Assembly: GCF_900312995.1 (NCBI RefSeq)
Contig: NZ_ONZI01000003.1
Location: 620,001-684,000, forward strand
Origin: Kushneria phyllosphaerae
GTDB taxonomy: Bacteria > Pseudomonadota > Gammaproteobacteria > Pseudomonadales > Halomonadaceae
DNA: 64,000 nt
Direction: 5' to 3'
The stretch's first letter is position 1. Each line of letters starts with the position of its first letter. The notes under the pieces were generated by a model that made no database searches, was not told the origin of the DNA, and was given only the letters and a program-made list of their open reading frames with translations. A program made the position numbers and the translations under genes. Positions 34,482 through 44,062 of the stretch are shown here, one piece after another.

Positions 34482-35753
34482 TCAGGCATGGCCATGATAA
34501 AGATCGTGGCGCGCACGCTTTTGCCTGTTCAAAAGCCTGTCCTGAATGGCCATGCGCATCCGATTCACCAGCTGCTCCTGAAAGAGCACGCACACCACCA
34601 CAACGCCTGCCAGAAAAAACGGGTACATCCACAGTTCCCGCGTTTGTTCGCCTGCCAGCTGGATCAATGACGATATAGAAACGGGCGCCTGAGTGGTGAA
34701 TATTTCAATGGAGGCCTGTACCAGTTTTTCAATCTTCGAAGAAACCATGTTAAGCGGCGTATGCAGGGCGAAAATGGACAGCGAGGCCACGCCCAGGCGT
34801 GTTGCCAGTCTTGCCTGCGCCGTATTGCTGTCGGGTTGAAACCAGGCACACATCAATACCAGCAGCAGCTGGGAAGGCAGCAGCAGACCGTTATGCAGCA
34901 GGTAATACCAGCTGCCTCGAACTTCAGCATGAATCCATGCACTGAAGGCAAAGCATCCCAGGATAAAGCCGATACAGGCAAGCGTACCGCGTGCGCTGAA
35001 AAGCGTCGCCATCAGTGACTTGTGGCGCAAATAAACCTGATGCAGGACGACGCCGGCGAGAAATTCGGGCAGGCGGAAAAGTGGGTTACGGTGCATAAGA
35101 CCGTGCGCAACGACATTGTCATTGGTGCCTGTCAAAAACATGTATAACGCCGGCAGGGCGTAGATGAGGCCAATGGCAACGAGGGCCAGCAGGGGGCGAC
35201 GAATGCGTGCCAGCGCAGGGCCGATAAAGGGAAACACCAGATAAAAGAAGAACAGGGCCGATAGTGACCAGGTCGCAAAATTAAAGGTGGTGTAAAAGGG
35301 GCTCCAGGCATGCAGCAGGCTGACATGCAGCAAAAGGTTACTCAAAAAGCCGCTTGTACCCAGTGCGTGGGAGGCCATGCTGCCGCCTTCCGCCCAGTCG
35401 TTGGTATTGGGGGTGACCGTAATCTGGGTAATGCCGCCTGCATTGATGACCACCAGTGGCAGCACAATGATCAGGGCAAGAATATGGATAGGGTAAAGTG
35501 AGGCAAAGCGCTTGATCCAGAAACGCTTGTAATCAAGATGGCGTCCCTGGTCCCTGCCGATATACACATGCGCCAGCAGAAACCCGGAAAGGATAAAGAA
35601 GGTGCTTGTGGAGTAAAAGCCCAGACTCATGCTGCTGTATATCCACTGTACTGCCTTGATATCGCCATACTCCTTGAGGGTATGGAAAAGCACCAGGTAA
35701 ATCGCCAGTGCAAATCGCAACCAGTCCAGAGCAACAAACTTTTCCCGGTGCAT
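34482..35753 (-). CDS. acyltransferase 3 family (OafA/YrhL-like) membrane O-acyltransferase
   Basis: Integral membrane enzyme that transfers acyl groups, usually acetyl, to sugars of O-antigen, exopolysaccharide or other envelope glycans. About ten hydrophobic helices. Family motifs are the N-terminal FVALDWLRFALAIYLVLFH with its His, the FFILSGFLLAHVY segment (helix 3) and FWIKRFASLYPIHILAL with the conserved Arg. 423 residues from the ATG at 35753, which has AGGGAGTGG upstream; the in-frame ATG at 35810 adds 19 hydrophilic residues without a good site. No SGNH domain. It stands alone in AT-richer surroundings, with no glycan gene nearby, and may have been acquired. Confidence 0.88.
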   Translation of the reverse strand: MHREKFVALDWLRFALAIYLVLFHTLKEYGDIKAVQWIYSSMSLGFYSTSTFFILSGFLLAHVYIGRDQGRHLDYKRFWIKRFASLYPIHILALIIVLPLVVINAGGITQITVTPNTNDWAEGGSMASHALGTSGFLSNLLLHVSLLHAWSPFYTTFNFATWSLSALFFFYLVFPFIGPALARIRRPLLALVAIGLIYALPALYMFLTGTNDNVVAHGLMHRNPLFRLPEFLAGVVLHQVYLRHKSLMATLFSARGTLACIGFILGCFAFSAWIHAEVRGSWYYLLHNGLLLPSQLLLVLMCAWFQPDSNTAQARLATRLGVASLSIFALHTPLNMVSSKIEKLVQASIEIFTTQAPVSISSLIQLAGEQTRELWMYPFFLAGVVVVCVLFQEQLVNRMRMAIQDRLLNRQKRARHDLYHGHA

Positions 35754-36108
35754 GGTATTTCCACTCCCTGTTGGACTTGTCATGACAGGCATGTCCGCTA
35801 AACGTTGCATAATGATTCTTTAAGTCACTATTCGTAACCTTGACAGCTTTACGGTAATGGATAGCCTGCCTCATATAAATGCCGGCTCTGTGCCATGTTG
35901 CGCGCCCGTATGTGCGCCTTAAGGCTCATATAAAAGCCTGAGCACATCGGCATAGCTGAAAAGGATGTATAGTTTTTAACTATCAACTCGCGGCAGGTAT
36001 AAGCCGGTGGCAAGAGGCAGAAAACCGGCTCCTTTGTTAAACTCTTGATCACGATATTGACGTTGTTGGGCCTGGCGGCCTGACTGGCAACGAGACGGGA
36101 GCGCGATA
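35754..36108. other. intergenic region between the acyltransferase and gndA
   Basis: No gene seen. AT-rich at the left, it must hold the divergent promoters of both flanking genes. A hairpin AGCCGGT/ACCGGCT (36002-36008 and 36024-36030) followed by CCTTTGTT lies about 80 bases ahead of gndA. Confidence 0.5.
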
Positions 36109-37104
36109 GTGAAACTAGGAATTGTTGGTCTTGGCAGAATGGGCGGCAATATTACGCGTCGCCTGATGGACGCCGGTCACGAATGCGCCGTGTTCGATAC
36201 CAGTGATGAGGCAAGAGAAGCGCTTGAAAAGGACGGCGCCGACAGCGCAGATTCCCTGAAGGCTTTGGTGGAAAGGCTTCCCGCGCCGCGTAATATCTGG
36301 CTGATGTTGCCGGCAGGCGAGATTACCGAGTCCACCATCAGCAAGCTGTCGGAACAGCTTGAGCCGGGCGATACCCTGATCGAGGGCGGTAATGCCTTTT
36401 TCAAGGACGATGTCCGTCGCGCTCGCGAGCTTGCCGAGAAGGACCTGCATTACGTTGATGTCGGCGTTTCTGGCGGCGTATGGGGCCGTGAACGTGGCTA
36501 TTGCCTGATGATTGGTGGCGAGAAGGACATTGTCGAGCGTCTGGACCCCATTTTCGCAACGCTTGCGCCCGGCACCGGCGATATCGAAAAGACCCCGGGT
36601 CGTGAAGGCGAGCGTTTTGATGGCCGCGCCGAACAGGGGTATCTGCACTGTGGTCCGGTCGGTTCCGGCCACTTCGTCAAGATGGTTCACAACGGCATCG
36701 AGTACGGCATGATGCAGGCCTATGCCGAAGGGTTTGATATTCTCAAGAATCGTAATCTTGAGACGCTTCCTGAAGGCGAGCGCTATGATCTTGATCTGGC
36801 AGACATTGCTGAACTGTGGCGCCGTGGCAGCGTGATCTCCTCCTGGCTGCTGGATCTTACCTCGATCGCCCTGTCCGAAGATCATGATCTCGAACAGTAC
36901 AGCGGCCAGGTCAACGATTCGGGTGAGGGGCGCTGGACGATCGAGGCGGCCATTGAAGAGGCTGTCCCTGCCAACGTATTGACCAGTGCGCTCTTTACGC
37001 GTTTTCGTTCGCGCAGCGATAATACCTACGGTGAAAAACTGCTGTCCGCTATGCGTCAGCAGTTTGGCGGGCATGTGGAAACGCCCATGTCGCCAACCGA
37101 ATAA
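36109..37104 (+). CDS. gndA: 6-phosphogluconate dehydrogenase, short (GndA/YqeC) type
   Basis: Oxidative decarboxylation of 6-phosphogluconate to ribulose 5-phosphate. The 331 residues match the shorter bacterial form (E. coli Gnd has 468). N-terminal Rossmann [13 protein letters not shown], then [14 protein letters not shown], the substrate motif [20 protein letters not shown], and the catalytic [21 protein letters not shown] with its Lys and His-Asn. Starts with GTG behind GGGAG. The short form is usually NAD-preferring in other bacteria; that is inference here. Confidence 0.92.
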   Translation: MKLGIVGLGRMGGNITRRLMDAGHECAVFDTSDEAREALEKDGADSADSLKALVERLPAPRNIWLMLPAGEITESTISKLSEQLEPGDTLIEGGNAFFKDDVRRARELAEKDLHYVDVGVSGGVWGRERGYCLMIGGEKDIVERLDPIFATLAPGTGDIEKTPGREGERFDGRAEQGYLHCGPVGSGHFVKMVHNGIEYGMMQAYAEGFDILKNRNLETLPEGERYDLDLADIAELWRRGSVISSWLLDLTSIALSEDHDLEQYSGQVNDSGEGRWTIEAAIEEAVPANVLTSALFTRFRSRSDNTYGEKLLSAMRQQFGGHVETPMSPTE

Positions 37105-37126
37105 GCCTTTAACGTATTAAATGAAC

Positions 37127-37160
37127 AGGGGCCGCTTTTGCGGCCCCTTTCTCTTTTGTC
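37127..37160 (+). terminator. intrinsic terminator of gndA
   Basis: AGGGGCCGC/GCGGCCCCT stem with a TTTT loop (37127-37148), followed by TTCTCTTTT. Confidence 0.87.
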
Positions 37161-37202
37161 CGAAACAGGCCCCAGGGCATCCGATGGAGACATGAAAAGC
37201 GA

Positions 37203-38384
37203 ATGAGTCATTGGGATGTAGTGATCATTGGTGCCGGTGCCGCAGGCATGATGTGCGCCCTGCAGGCCGGCTATCGCGGCAGGAGTGTTCTGCTGCTGGA
37301 TCACGTCAAACGCCCCGGCAAGAAGATCCTGATGTCAGGTGGCGGGCGATGCAACTTCACCAACATGGCAACGGCCCCCGGCCATTTTTTCTCGAATAAT
37401 CCGCATTTCACCATTTCTGCCCTCAAGCGCTATACGCCTGGCGATTTCGTGGAAATGGTCGAACGTCATGGTATTGAGCCGATCGAAAAGGCACCGGGAC
37501 AGCTTTTTTGTGCCGATTCCAGTCAGCCGATCGTGGACATGCTGTTGACCGAATGCCAGTGGGCCGGCGTAGAGCTCAGGCTGTCGACGTCAATTGAGCG
37601 CGTGGATGTTCAGGACGAAGGCGTTGTGCTGTCGACCTCAAGTGGACAGGTACTGGCAGACAAGCTGGTCATCGCGACCGGTGGGCTCTCGATTCCAACC
37701 CTGGGGGCGACCGGTTTTGCCTATGACATTGCCCGTCAATACGGCCTTGAGGTCATCAAGCCTCGTCCGGCGCTGGTGCCGCTGACGCTTGATATGCCAT
37801 GGAAAGAGCGCATGGCGGCGCTGTCGGGTGTCTCTGCCCCAACCATCGTACGATGTGGTGAAGGGACTTATCGCGATGCCACGCTCCTGACACATCGCGG
37901 CCTTTCAGGACCGGCCATATTGCAGGCATCGAGTCACTGGCAGGGCGGTCAGGAGGTTCACATCAACTGGCTGCCGGACGTGGGTGATCTGTTTGCCACG
38001 CTTAAAGGCGTACGTCAGGACGCGTCCAGAAAAACGCCGGGTGGCTGGCTGAGTGAGCATCTGCCCAAAAGGCTGGCGCAGGCGCTGGAAGAGTGGCTGG
38101 GGCTTTCCGGTAGCATGGCAGACTACAGCAACCAGAAACTTGAAACGCTTGCCCGACAGATCTCGGATTTCACTATCAAACCGGCCGGCACGGAAGGGTG
38201 GCGTACGGCAGAGGTCACCATTGGCGGCATTGACACCCGCGCCATTTCTTCAAAGAGTTTTGCTGTTCAGGGCTGGCCGCGCCTGCATTTCATTGGAGAA
38301 GCGCTTGATGTGACGGGTCAGCTGGGCGGGTTCAATTTTCAGTGGGCCTGGGCTTCGGGATATGCCTGCGCGCAGGCACTCTAA
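37203..38384 (+). CDS. yhiN: YhiN/HI0933-family FAD-dependent oxidoreductase
   Basis: Flavoprotein of the BaiN/HI0933 group. The 393 residues carry the N-terminal dinucleotide fold VVIIGAGAAGMMCALQAG, the signature KRPGKKILMSGGGRCNFTN, a second motif LVIATGGLSIPTLGATGFAYD, and a C-terminal FAD segment FIGEALDVTGQLGGFNFQWA. Physiological reaction not known in enterics; a gut relative acts on bile acids. AT-GC content and codon use resemble neighbours. Divergent from no gene; it runs tail to tail with the yqjDEK operon. Confidence 0.92.
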   Translation: MSHWDVVIIGAGAAGMMCALQAGYRGRSVLLLDHVKRPGKKILMSGGGRCNFTNMATAPGHFFSNNPHFTISALKRYTPGDFVEMVERHGIEPIEKAPGQLFCADSSQPIVDMLLTECQWAGVELRLSTSIERVDVQDEGVVLSTSSGQVLADKLVIATGGLSIPTLGATGFAYDIARQYGLEVIKPRPALVPLTLDMPWKERMAALSGVSAPTIVRCGEGTYRDATLLTHRGLSGPAILQASSHWQGGQEVHINWLPDVGDLFATLKGVRQDASRKTPGGWLSEHLPKRLAQALEEWLGLSGSMADYSNQKLETLARQISDFTIKPAGTEGWRTAEVTIGGIDTRAISSKSFAVQGWPRLHFIGEALDVTGQLGGFNFQWAWASGYACAQAL

Positions 38385-38435
38385 GAGTGCGGTACCTGCG
38401 CTCAGGAAAAGGCTGCTGTGACGTCATGAGCATGA

Positions 38436-38717
38436 CTAGCGGCCGATCATCTTTTTGGCACGGCGCGCCATTGTATAGACAACGATGGAGCGCTTGAACA
38501 ACCGGCCGACTCGGCCCTTGTTGCGTGACAGCATGGTCACCAGAAGGCCCGAGCCCAGAAGGATCGGACCCTTGTAGCGAGAAATCTGCTGCCATCCATG
38601 ATCGATCGGGGCAGTCGCTTCATTCCAGTCACGTATGGCGCTTGTGATCTGAAGGCGCTCCTGCATGATGCGCTGTTCAAAGCGATGGCGCCGAGCGGCC
38701 AGTTCAGCTTTCTTCAT
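38436..38717 (-). CDS. yqjK: YqjK-like protein
   Basis: 93-residue basic protein, last gene of the yqjD-yqjE-yqjK operon. It has an amphipathic, Arg/Gln-rich first half (RRHRFEQRIMQERLQITSAI) and a hydrophobic segment GPILLGSGLLVTML. The ATG at 38717 has GGGAGA upstream and lies inside the end of yqjE (14-base overlap). Function unknown; the context places it with membrane-associated stationary-phase proteins. Confidence 0.82.
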   Translation of the reverse strand: MKKAELAARRHRFEQRIMQERLQITSAIRDWNEATAPIDHGWQQISRYKGPILLGSGLLVTMLSRNKGRVGRLFKRSIVVYTMARRAKKMIGR

Positions 38718-39129
38718 GGCGTTCTCCCACACGAGTGTGGTCGATGCGCGTCTGATCCAGCAGTTCCTTGTCTTCGCTAAAGCGCGCAAGCGTTGAGCGC
38801 AAAAGACTTGGTTCACGCGAAATGGAGCGCACGCGTAGCGCCACCAGAAGACCCGAGACGATCAGTACGCCGGCAGCGATGCCAATGGCCAGCAGGCGAT
38901 GATCCTGCCAGAAGGCCACGATGATCAGAAGCATCAACATGCCGATGCCGAAGGCAAACAGCATCAGGGCAATGCCCGAGAGCAACAGCAGCGAAAAGAG
39001 CCTTGCGCGTTCTTCCTGAAGCTCGATAACAGCGAGACGCAAGCGCGTCTCGCCGGTATCCAGAAGATTTCGTAGAAGACGCCGCGCGGCCAGGATAACG
39101 CGTTCGGCAGGGCCGCTACCGGAAGACAT
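38704..39129 (-). CDS. yqjE: YqjE-like holin-superfamily membrane protein
   Basis: 141 residues with two adjacent membrane helices (about 46-73 and 80-98), preceded by a helical RLRLAVIELQEERARL stretch typical of the phage_holin_3_6 family. Not a lysis protein as far as known: it is a chromosomal stationary-phase membrane protein. It overlaps yqjD by one base (TGATG) and yqjK by 14, so the three are translationally coupled. Confidence 0.87.
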   Translation of the reverse strand: MSSGSGPAERVILAARRLLRNLLDTGETRLRLAVIELQEERARLFSLLLLSGIALMLFAFGIGMLMLLIIVAFWQDHRLLAIGIAAGVLIVSGLLVALRVRSISREPSLLRSTLARFSEDKELLDQTRIDHTRVGERHEES

Positions 39130-39455
39130 CAGCTGCGACCGAGAATCAGGCCTACCACGACACCCAGCGCCGCACCATAGCCGACACTTTTCCAGGGATT
39201 GCTGCGTACGTACTGATCAGCACATTCCATGCTGTCCTGTGCCTGATGACGAACACGCTCGCCGCTGGCAGACAGGCGCTGGCGGGTTTCTACAAGTTTG
39301 GCTTCTGCGCGTTCACGAAGACGCGCCACGTTTTCACGGGAGTCATCGGCAGTCGCATGCATCAACTCCTCGATCGTGCTGGAGAGCTGACGCAGATCCT
39401 CGCGCAGCTGCTCCTGGCTTTCGTGTTCATTACCCCTGATAGGCTTCATGGCCAT
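39129..39455 (-). CDS. yqjD: YqjD/ElaB (DUF883) membrane-anchored ribosome-binding protein
   Basis: 108 residues: a long amphipathic helix with Glu/Arg heptads (REDLRQLSSTIEELMHAT and onward), the YVRSNPWKSVGYGAALGVVVG motif that defines DUF883, and a single C-terminal membrane helix. E. coli YqjD binds ribosomes through its soluble part and is induced in stationary phase. GGAGGGA is 8 bases ahead of the ATG at 39455; another ATG is two codons on. First gene of yqjD-yqjE-yqjK. It echoes rmf elsewhere in the window as a second ribosome-hibernation gene. Confidence 0.93.
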   Translation of the reverse strand: MAMKPIRGNEHESQEQLREDLRQLSSTIEELMHATADDSRENVARLRERAEAKLVETRQRLSASGERVRHQAQDSMECADQYVRSNPWKSVGYGAALGVVVGLILGRS

Positions 39456-39549
39456 GCGATGTCCCTCCGTTGACAATAAAATTGCCTACTCATCATAGCA
39501 GCCTGGGCGGCGGCATCAATGTAAAGACATCGCAGGTTAGACAATGGCC

Positions 39550-40467
39550 TTAAATGGTGTCCGGAATGCCCAGAAATGACGTGTTGAGTGAAAAGCCCAG
39601 ACCGATGCGCCGATTGTAATGATTATAGTCGATCAGGCTTTCTCCATAGCCTTCGTAGTACTGCACAAAGCCACGGATCTTGCCATGCAGTGGGAACGAG
39701 TAATCGATCTGATTGCCGTAATTGCCCTTGGCCGGGTTGCCGCGGGCAAGCCAGCTGACTTCATGCTGGTTGCTGAAGAGATAACTCGTCGTGATGTCGG
39801 CATAGCCCACGTAGTTTTCGATATCCGGGTTATCATCGTCATTTTCGGATTCCGGAATACGCCAGAAAGGCGCCACGGACAAGGTCCAGTTACCCGTTTG
39901 CCAGATGCTGTCGACATAAATACGGTTCCAGCTGCGGGACAGCGGATCTGAGCGGCCGTTGGACTGATGCACAAAACCCACGCGATTGGCCGTATTGGTC
40001 CAGCCGCCCAGCACGGTGCTGTTGTCGAAACTCATGAAAAGTTCCGGCTCATAATTGGTTTCGCGAAAGGGCGAGGAGGCATCACCATTGAAGGCCTGCC
40101 ACCAGGAGCGCTGCGTGTAGGCAAAATACAGATCGCCGTTATCGCCGAAGACGTCATCAAGCAGGCCGACCTTGACGCTGAACTGAAACTTGACTTCGCC
40201 GCGATCGATATCGCTGTCTTCGGTGATTTCCCTGAATGCCCTTTCATTTGGACGCGTGTTGTAGGTATACGGCATCAAATAGTTGCGCTTGTAGACCGTG
40301 ATGGCGACCGGGTTCATTGTCGCCTGGCGCTCAAGCGCCTCCCTGTCCCGATCCCGTTGCATGGCAAGGGTATCGGTATCGTTTTCTGCGGCACCGGCCA
40401 GCCCGCTGCCTGTCATGAGCCCCAGTAGAAGGGACTTTACTACCAGACGTTGAACATGATGAGTCAT
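39550..40467 (-). CDS. pldA: outer-membrane phospholipase A1 (OMPLA)
   Basis: Outer-membrane beta-barrel that hydrolyses phospholipids that have reached the outer leaflet. The 305-residue precursor begins with a signal peptide (VVKSLLLGLMTGSGLAGA). The active site lies in GFVHQSNGRSDPLSRSWNRIY: His167, Ser169 and Asn181 correspond to the H142/S144/N156 triad of E. coli PldA. Alternating amphipathic strands and a final aromatic/hydrophobic strand follow. The ATG at 40467 is chosen because the signal peptide begins there; the ribosome-binding site is weak. Divergent from mscK, sharing about 150 bases of control region. Confidence 0.93.
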   Translation of the reverse strand: MTHHVQRLVVKSLLLGLMTGSGLAGAAENDTDTLAMQRDRDREALERQATMNPVAITVYKRNYLMPYTYNTRPNERAFREITEDSDIDRGEVKFQFSVKVGLLDDVFGDNGDLYFAYTQRSWWQAFNGDASSPFRETNYEPELFMSFDNSTVLGGWTNTANRVGFVHQSNGRSDPLSRSWNRIYVDSIWQTGNWTLSVAPFWRIPESENDDDNPDIENYVGYADITTSYLFSNQHEVSWLARGNPAKGNYGNQIDYSFPLHGKIRGFVQYYEGYGESLIDYNHYNRRIGLGFSLNTSFLGIPDTI

Positions 40468-40620
40468 AAAGATCCATTCCAGAGATGACAGGCGTCGTGA
40501 TGAGATTATCATGGCGCCCTGAGTTCGACATGCCCAAGGGTGGGGCAGGCGCTGTCGGGATGACCGTCATTATCGGCCGTCCCGGGCAGCGTTTTAGTTA
40601 TTTCCTGGTAGATCGATATT

Positions 40621-43600
40621 ATGTCTGCACAGGAAGTTCTAATCCAGAGATGTTCATTCATGTGGGGTATGGCCAGCGTGGTAAAACCTGTCAGGGCCTC
40701 GAGATATCGGGGCATACTGTTTTTAACGATTTTAATGCTATGTCTGACGGCACCCTGGGCGCTGGCCGATGAGCAGGACATTCCGTCTCGTCAATCCATC
40801 GACGAACAGATAAAAAAGCTTGAGGGCGGTGACGCCCAGAGCGCTGCCGGCCAGCAGACGCTCGAGACGCTGAACAAGACGCGAGAGGCACTGGGTGCGC
40901 TGGAGAGCACGCAGCAGGAACAGGCCGCGCTTGAGGACAGGGTCAATCAGGCTGACCGTCAGCGGCGACAGTATCAAAATCAGCTGCAGGGGCTGGAAAG
41001 TGATCGCGCGCTGAATAGTGAGGCGCTGGGCAAGAGTTCGCTCGAGCAGCTGGAGCAGCGCCTTGGGAGCACCATTGAGGATCTCAAGCGCCAGCAGGAT
41101 CAGCTCAGCGAGGTCTCGCGGGCCCTGATCAGCGCTCAGACCCTGCCGGAACGGGTACAGGCCACCATCAGTGATGCTCGTCATGAGCAGCAACAGCTCA
41201 GCGATTCGCTGGAGTCCAACGATGGCAGTGCTCCGAGCAGCGAACGACGCCAGTTGGTCAATGCGCGCATGGCGCTGCTGGACGCCCGCATCGAGCTGGG
41301 AGAGCGTCAGCTGGCCAACAGTACGATACTGCGTGACGTCAATCAGGTGCATCGAGAGCTTCTGGCGCGCCAGATCGATATCAACCAGAACACGCTGCTG
41401 GTGCTACAGGAAGCGATTAACCAGAAGCGCCGCGATGCCTCGGAGCAGGCCATCGCCGAGGCGGCTCATATTGGTGATAACGACCGCATCAGCAACCCGG
41501 TGGTGGATGAGGCCCGTGCGCAGAACCAGGCGCTGGCCCAGGAGCTTTTACGCACCACTGATCGCGCCAATACCATGATTCGCGATGTCATCAACACCCG
41601 TGCCCGGCTTGAGCAGGTGCGTCAGGTCGAACGCACGCTCAATGAGCAGATCGAGGCCCTGCGTGGCAGTCTTTTGCTGTCGCGCGTGCTGCGTCAGCAG
41701 CGTGGATCGCTGCCCGATGTTCAGAATCAGAACAGTCTTCAGGAAGAGATCGGCGATCTACGGCTTCGTCAGTTTGATATCGGGCAGCTGCGTCAGGCGC
41801 TGGCCAATCCTTCAAATTATATCGAAAGCCAGCTTGAAGGTGAGGAACCGCTGACACCCCAGGCGCGTCAGGTGCTATTGCAGACGCTGGAGATGCGTCG
41901 TGACCTGCTCGATCAGCTGGATCGGGAGTATGGCAACCTGTTGAGCCGGGCCATTGATGTCCAGCTCAATCAGCAGCAGCTGGTCGATATCAGTCATTCG
42001 GTGCGCGACACCATCGAAGAGCAGCTGTTCTGGGTCGCCAACGGACAGCCGCTGGGACTGTCATGGCTCAAGGATCTGCCGAAGCGTCTCGGCAATCAGC
42101 TGTTGGGCGGCCAGTGGTTTCAGACACTGAGTTCGCTGTGGATCATGCCGTCTGCACATGCGCTGCTGGCAGTGCCGCTACTGATCGTTGCCGGGTTAAT
42201 GGCCTTTTTCCGCCGTCGCATCAAGGCCTATCTGCTGGAGCTGCACAACCAGATCGGCCGCCTCAAGCGGGATACGCAGCTGCATACGCCACGGGCCATC
42301 GTGCTCAATCTCATCTTGTCCTCAACGCCGCCCCTGATCCTTTTGACGGCCGGTGTCGCCCTATGGCTGGGCGGCGAAGGGTTTTCCGTCTCGCTAGGAC
42401 GAGCACTTTTGCAGCTGGCGCTTGCCGTGCAGGTGTTTGGCCTGATTCGGCGTCTGCTGGTGCCGGATGGGGTAGCAACCCGCCATTTTCACTGGCCGGC
42501 GTCCTACGTTGACCAGCTAAGACGCAATATCTTCTGGCTGGGCTGCAGTGTGGCGCCGGTGGTCATGGTGGCCAGCATTGCCGAGCAGGCCGATGGCCGA
42601 CTGGCCGAGCAGCCGCTGGCCCTTCTGATTATGCTGGTGGGGCTGGTGGGCATGAGCGTTTTCATGCTGCGCCTGATTCTTGCCCATGTGCCGTGGATGG
42701 GCGTGCGTCTTTTCCGGCTGCTGCTGGGGGTGACACTTTCCATGGTGCCATTGGCCCTGATCGGCATGATTCTTTTTGGCTATGAATACACGGCGCTGCG
42801 CCTGTGTGGCCGCTTTATCCTGACGCTTTATATTCTGGCGCTGTGGCTTCTGGTCGAGGCCAGTGTGGTCCGGGGGCTGGCGGTGGCGGCCCGGCGGCTG
42901 GCCTACCGGCGCGCGGTTGCTCGTCGTCGCGCTCAGGGCCGTGACAGTGCTGCTGAAAGCGGTGTAGAGCTTGTCGATGAGCCGCCGCTGGACATGGAGC
43001 AGGTCAACCAGCAGTCGCTGCGCCTGTCCAAGCTGATTCTGTTTTTGATCTTTATCAGCGTGCTGTATCTGGTCTGGGCTGATCTCTTGGGCGTGCTGTC
43101 CTATCTGGATAACGTCAGCATCGGTCAAATCAGCGAAAGCGATGCAGCCGGTGGTAATGTCAATGTGGTGACGCTGGCCGATGTGATGACGGCCCTGATC
43201 ATTGTCGGGCTGATGGTGATCATGGCGCGCAACCTGCCGGGGCTTTTGGAGGTCATGGTGCTCTCCCGGCTCAACCTCAAGCAGGGCAGTGCCTATGCGG
43301 TTACCTCGCTTTTGTCCTACACCATTGTCGGCAGCGGAATCGTGGCGGCACTGGGGACGCTGGGCGTCACCTGGGACAAGCTGCAGTGGCTGGTGGCGGC
43401 GCTGTCGGTCGGGCTTGGTTTTGGCCTGCAGGAAATCTTTGCCAACTTCATTTCGGGTCTGATCATCCTGTTCGAGCGCCCGATCCGTATCGGCGACACC
43501 ATTACGCTGGGCAATCTTCATGGCACGGTCAGCCGGATTCGGATTCGCGCCACGACGGTGACGGATTTTGATCGCAAGGAGATCATCATCCCCAACAAGA

Positions 43601-44058
43601 CCTTCGTGACCGATCAGCTGATCAACTGGTCGCTGACCGACAACATCACGCGCGTGGTGCTGACCTTCGGCGTGGCGCACGGCACTGATCTCGATCTTGC
43701 ACACAGGATCCTGCGGCGTATTGCCGATGAACATCCCAAGGTGCTGACCGACCCCGAGCCGCAGGTGTTCTGCATGGCATACAGTCAGAGCGCCTTCAAT
43801 TTCGAGCTGCGGGTGTTTGTCAACGAGCTGGTGGACCGGCTGGTGGTGACTGATGAGATCAATCGTCGGGTGGATGCCGAGTTCCGCACCAATGAGCTGC
43901 GTGTGGCCTTTCAGCAAATGGATGTCTGGCTGCACAACGAAAAGGGCGACAGGCGTCTGGTGCAGAAGCGGGCCACACGGGATGGTCGCCCGTCACCTCA
44001 TGCCAGCAGTGCGCACGATGGTGACCCGGGCGATGCCTCGCCCGGCGAGCTGACCTGA
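40621..44058 (+). CDS. mscK: potassium-dependent mechanosensitive channel MscK (KefA)
   Basis: Large mechanosensitive channel that opens on hypo-osmotic shock when external K+ is present, fitting for a halotolerant host. Of the 1145 residues, the first part is a signal peptide (ILFLTILMLCLTAPWALA) and a roughly 450-residue Gln/Leu-rich coiled-coil periplasmic domain. Eleven or so membrane helices follow. The pore helix GLGFGLQEIFANFISGLIIL and the MscS beta domain (RIGDTITLGNLHGTVSRIRI, IIIPNKTFVTDQLINWSLTD) close it. I give the first in-frame ATG; starts at 40660 or 40669 put the signal peptide nearer the N-terminus and are plausible. E. coli MscK has 1120 residues. Confidence 0.94.
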   Translation: MSAQEVLIQRCSFMWGMASVVKPVRASRYRGILFLTILMLCLTAPWALADEQDIPSRQSIDEQIKKLEGGDAQSAAGQQTLETLNKTREALGALESTQQEQAALEDRVNQADRQRRQYQNQLQGLESDRALNSEALGKSSLEQLEQRLGSTIEDLKRQQDQLSEVSRALISAQTLPERVQATISDARHEQQQLSDSLESNDGSAPSSERRQLVNARMALLDARIELGERQLANSTILRDVNQVHRELLARQIDINQNTLLVLQEAINQKRRDASEQAIAEAAHIGDNDRISNPVVDEARAQNQALAQELLRTTDRANTMIRDVINTRARLEQVRQVERTLNEQIEALRGSLLLSRVLRQQRGSLPDVQNQNSLQEEIGDLRLRQFDIGQLRQALANPSNYIESQLEGEEPLTPQARQVLLQTLEMRRDLLDQLDREYGNLLSRAIDVQLNQQQLVDISHSVRDTIEEQLFWVANGQPLGLSWLKDLPKRLGNQLLGGQWFQTLSSLWIMPSAHALLAVPLLIVAGLMAFFRRRIKAYLLELHNQIGRLKRDTQLHTPRAIVLNLILSSTPPLILLTAGVALWLGGEGFSVSLGRALLQLALAVQVFGLIRRLLVPDGVATRHFHWPASYVDQLRRNIFWLGCSVAPVVMVASIAEQADGRLAEQPLALLIMLVGLVGMSVFMLRLILAHVPWMGVRLFRLLLGVTLSMVPLALIGMILFGYEYTALRLCGRFILTLYILALWLLVEASVVRGLAVAARRLAYRRAVARRRAQGRDSAAESGVELVDEPPLDMEQVNQQSLRLSKLILFLIFISVLYLVWADLLGVLSYLDNVSIGQISESDAAGGNVNVVTLADVMTALIIVGLMVIMARNLPGLLEVMVLSRLNLKQGSAYAVTSLLSYTIVGSGIVAALGTLGVTWDKLQWLVAALSVGLGFGLQEIFANFISGLIILFERPIRIGDTITLGNLHGTVSRIRIRATTVTDFDRKEIIIPNKTFVTDQLINWSLTDNITRVVLTFGVAHGTDLDLAHRILRRIADEHPKVLTDPEPQVFCMAYSQSAFNFELRVFVNELVDRLVVTDEINRRVDAEFRTNELRVAFQQMDVWLHNEKGDRRLVQKRATRDGRPSPHASSAHDGDPGDASPGELT

Positions 44059-44062
44059 CAGG

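Noticed and set aside
38704..39129. Possible prophage remnant because of the holin-family protein
   Set aside because: It is YqjE within the chromosomal yqjDEK operon, with no phage genes nearby.
42517..43935. 472-codon minus-strand frame inside mscK
   Set aside because: His/Gln-rich antisense artefact; mscK pore and beta-domain motifs are unmistakable on the plus strand.
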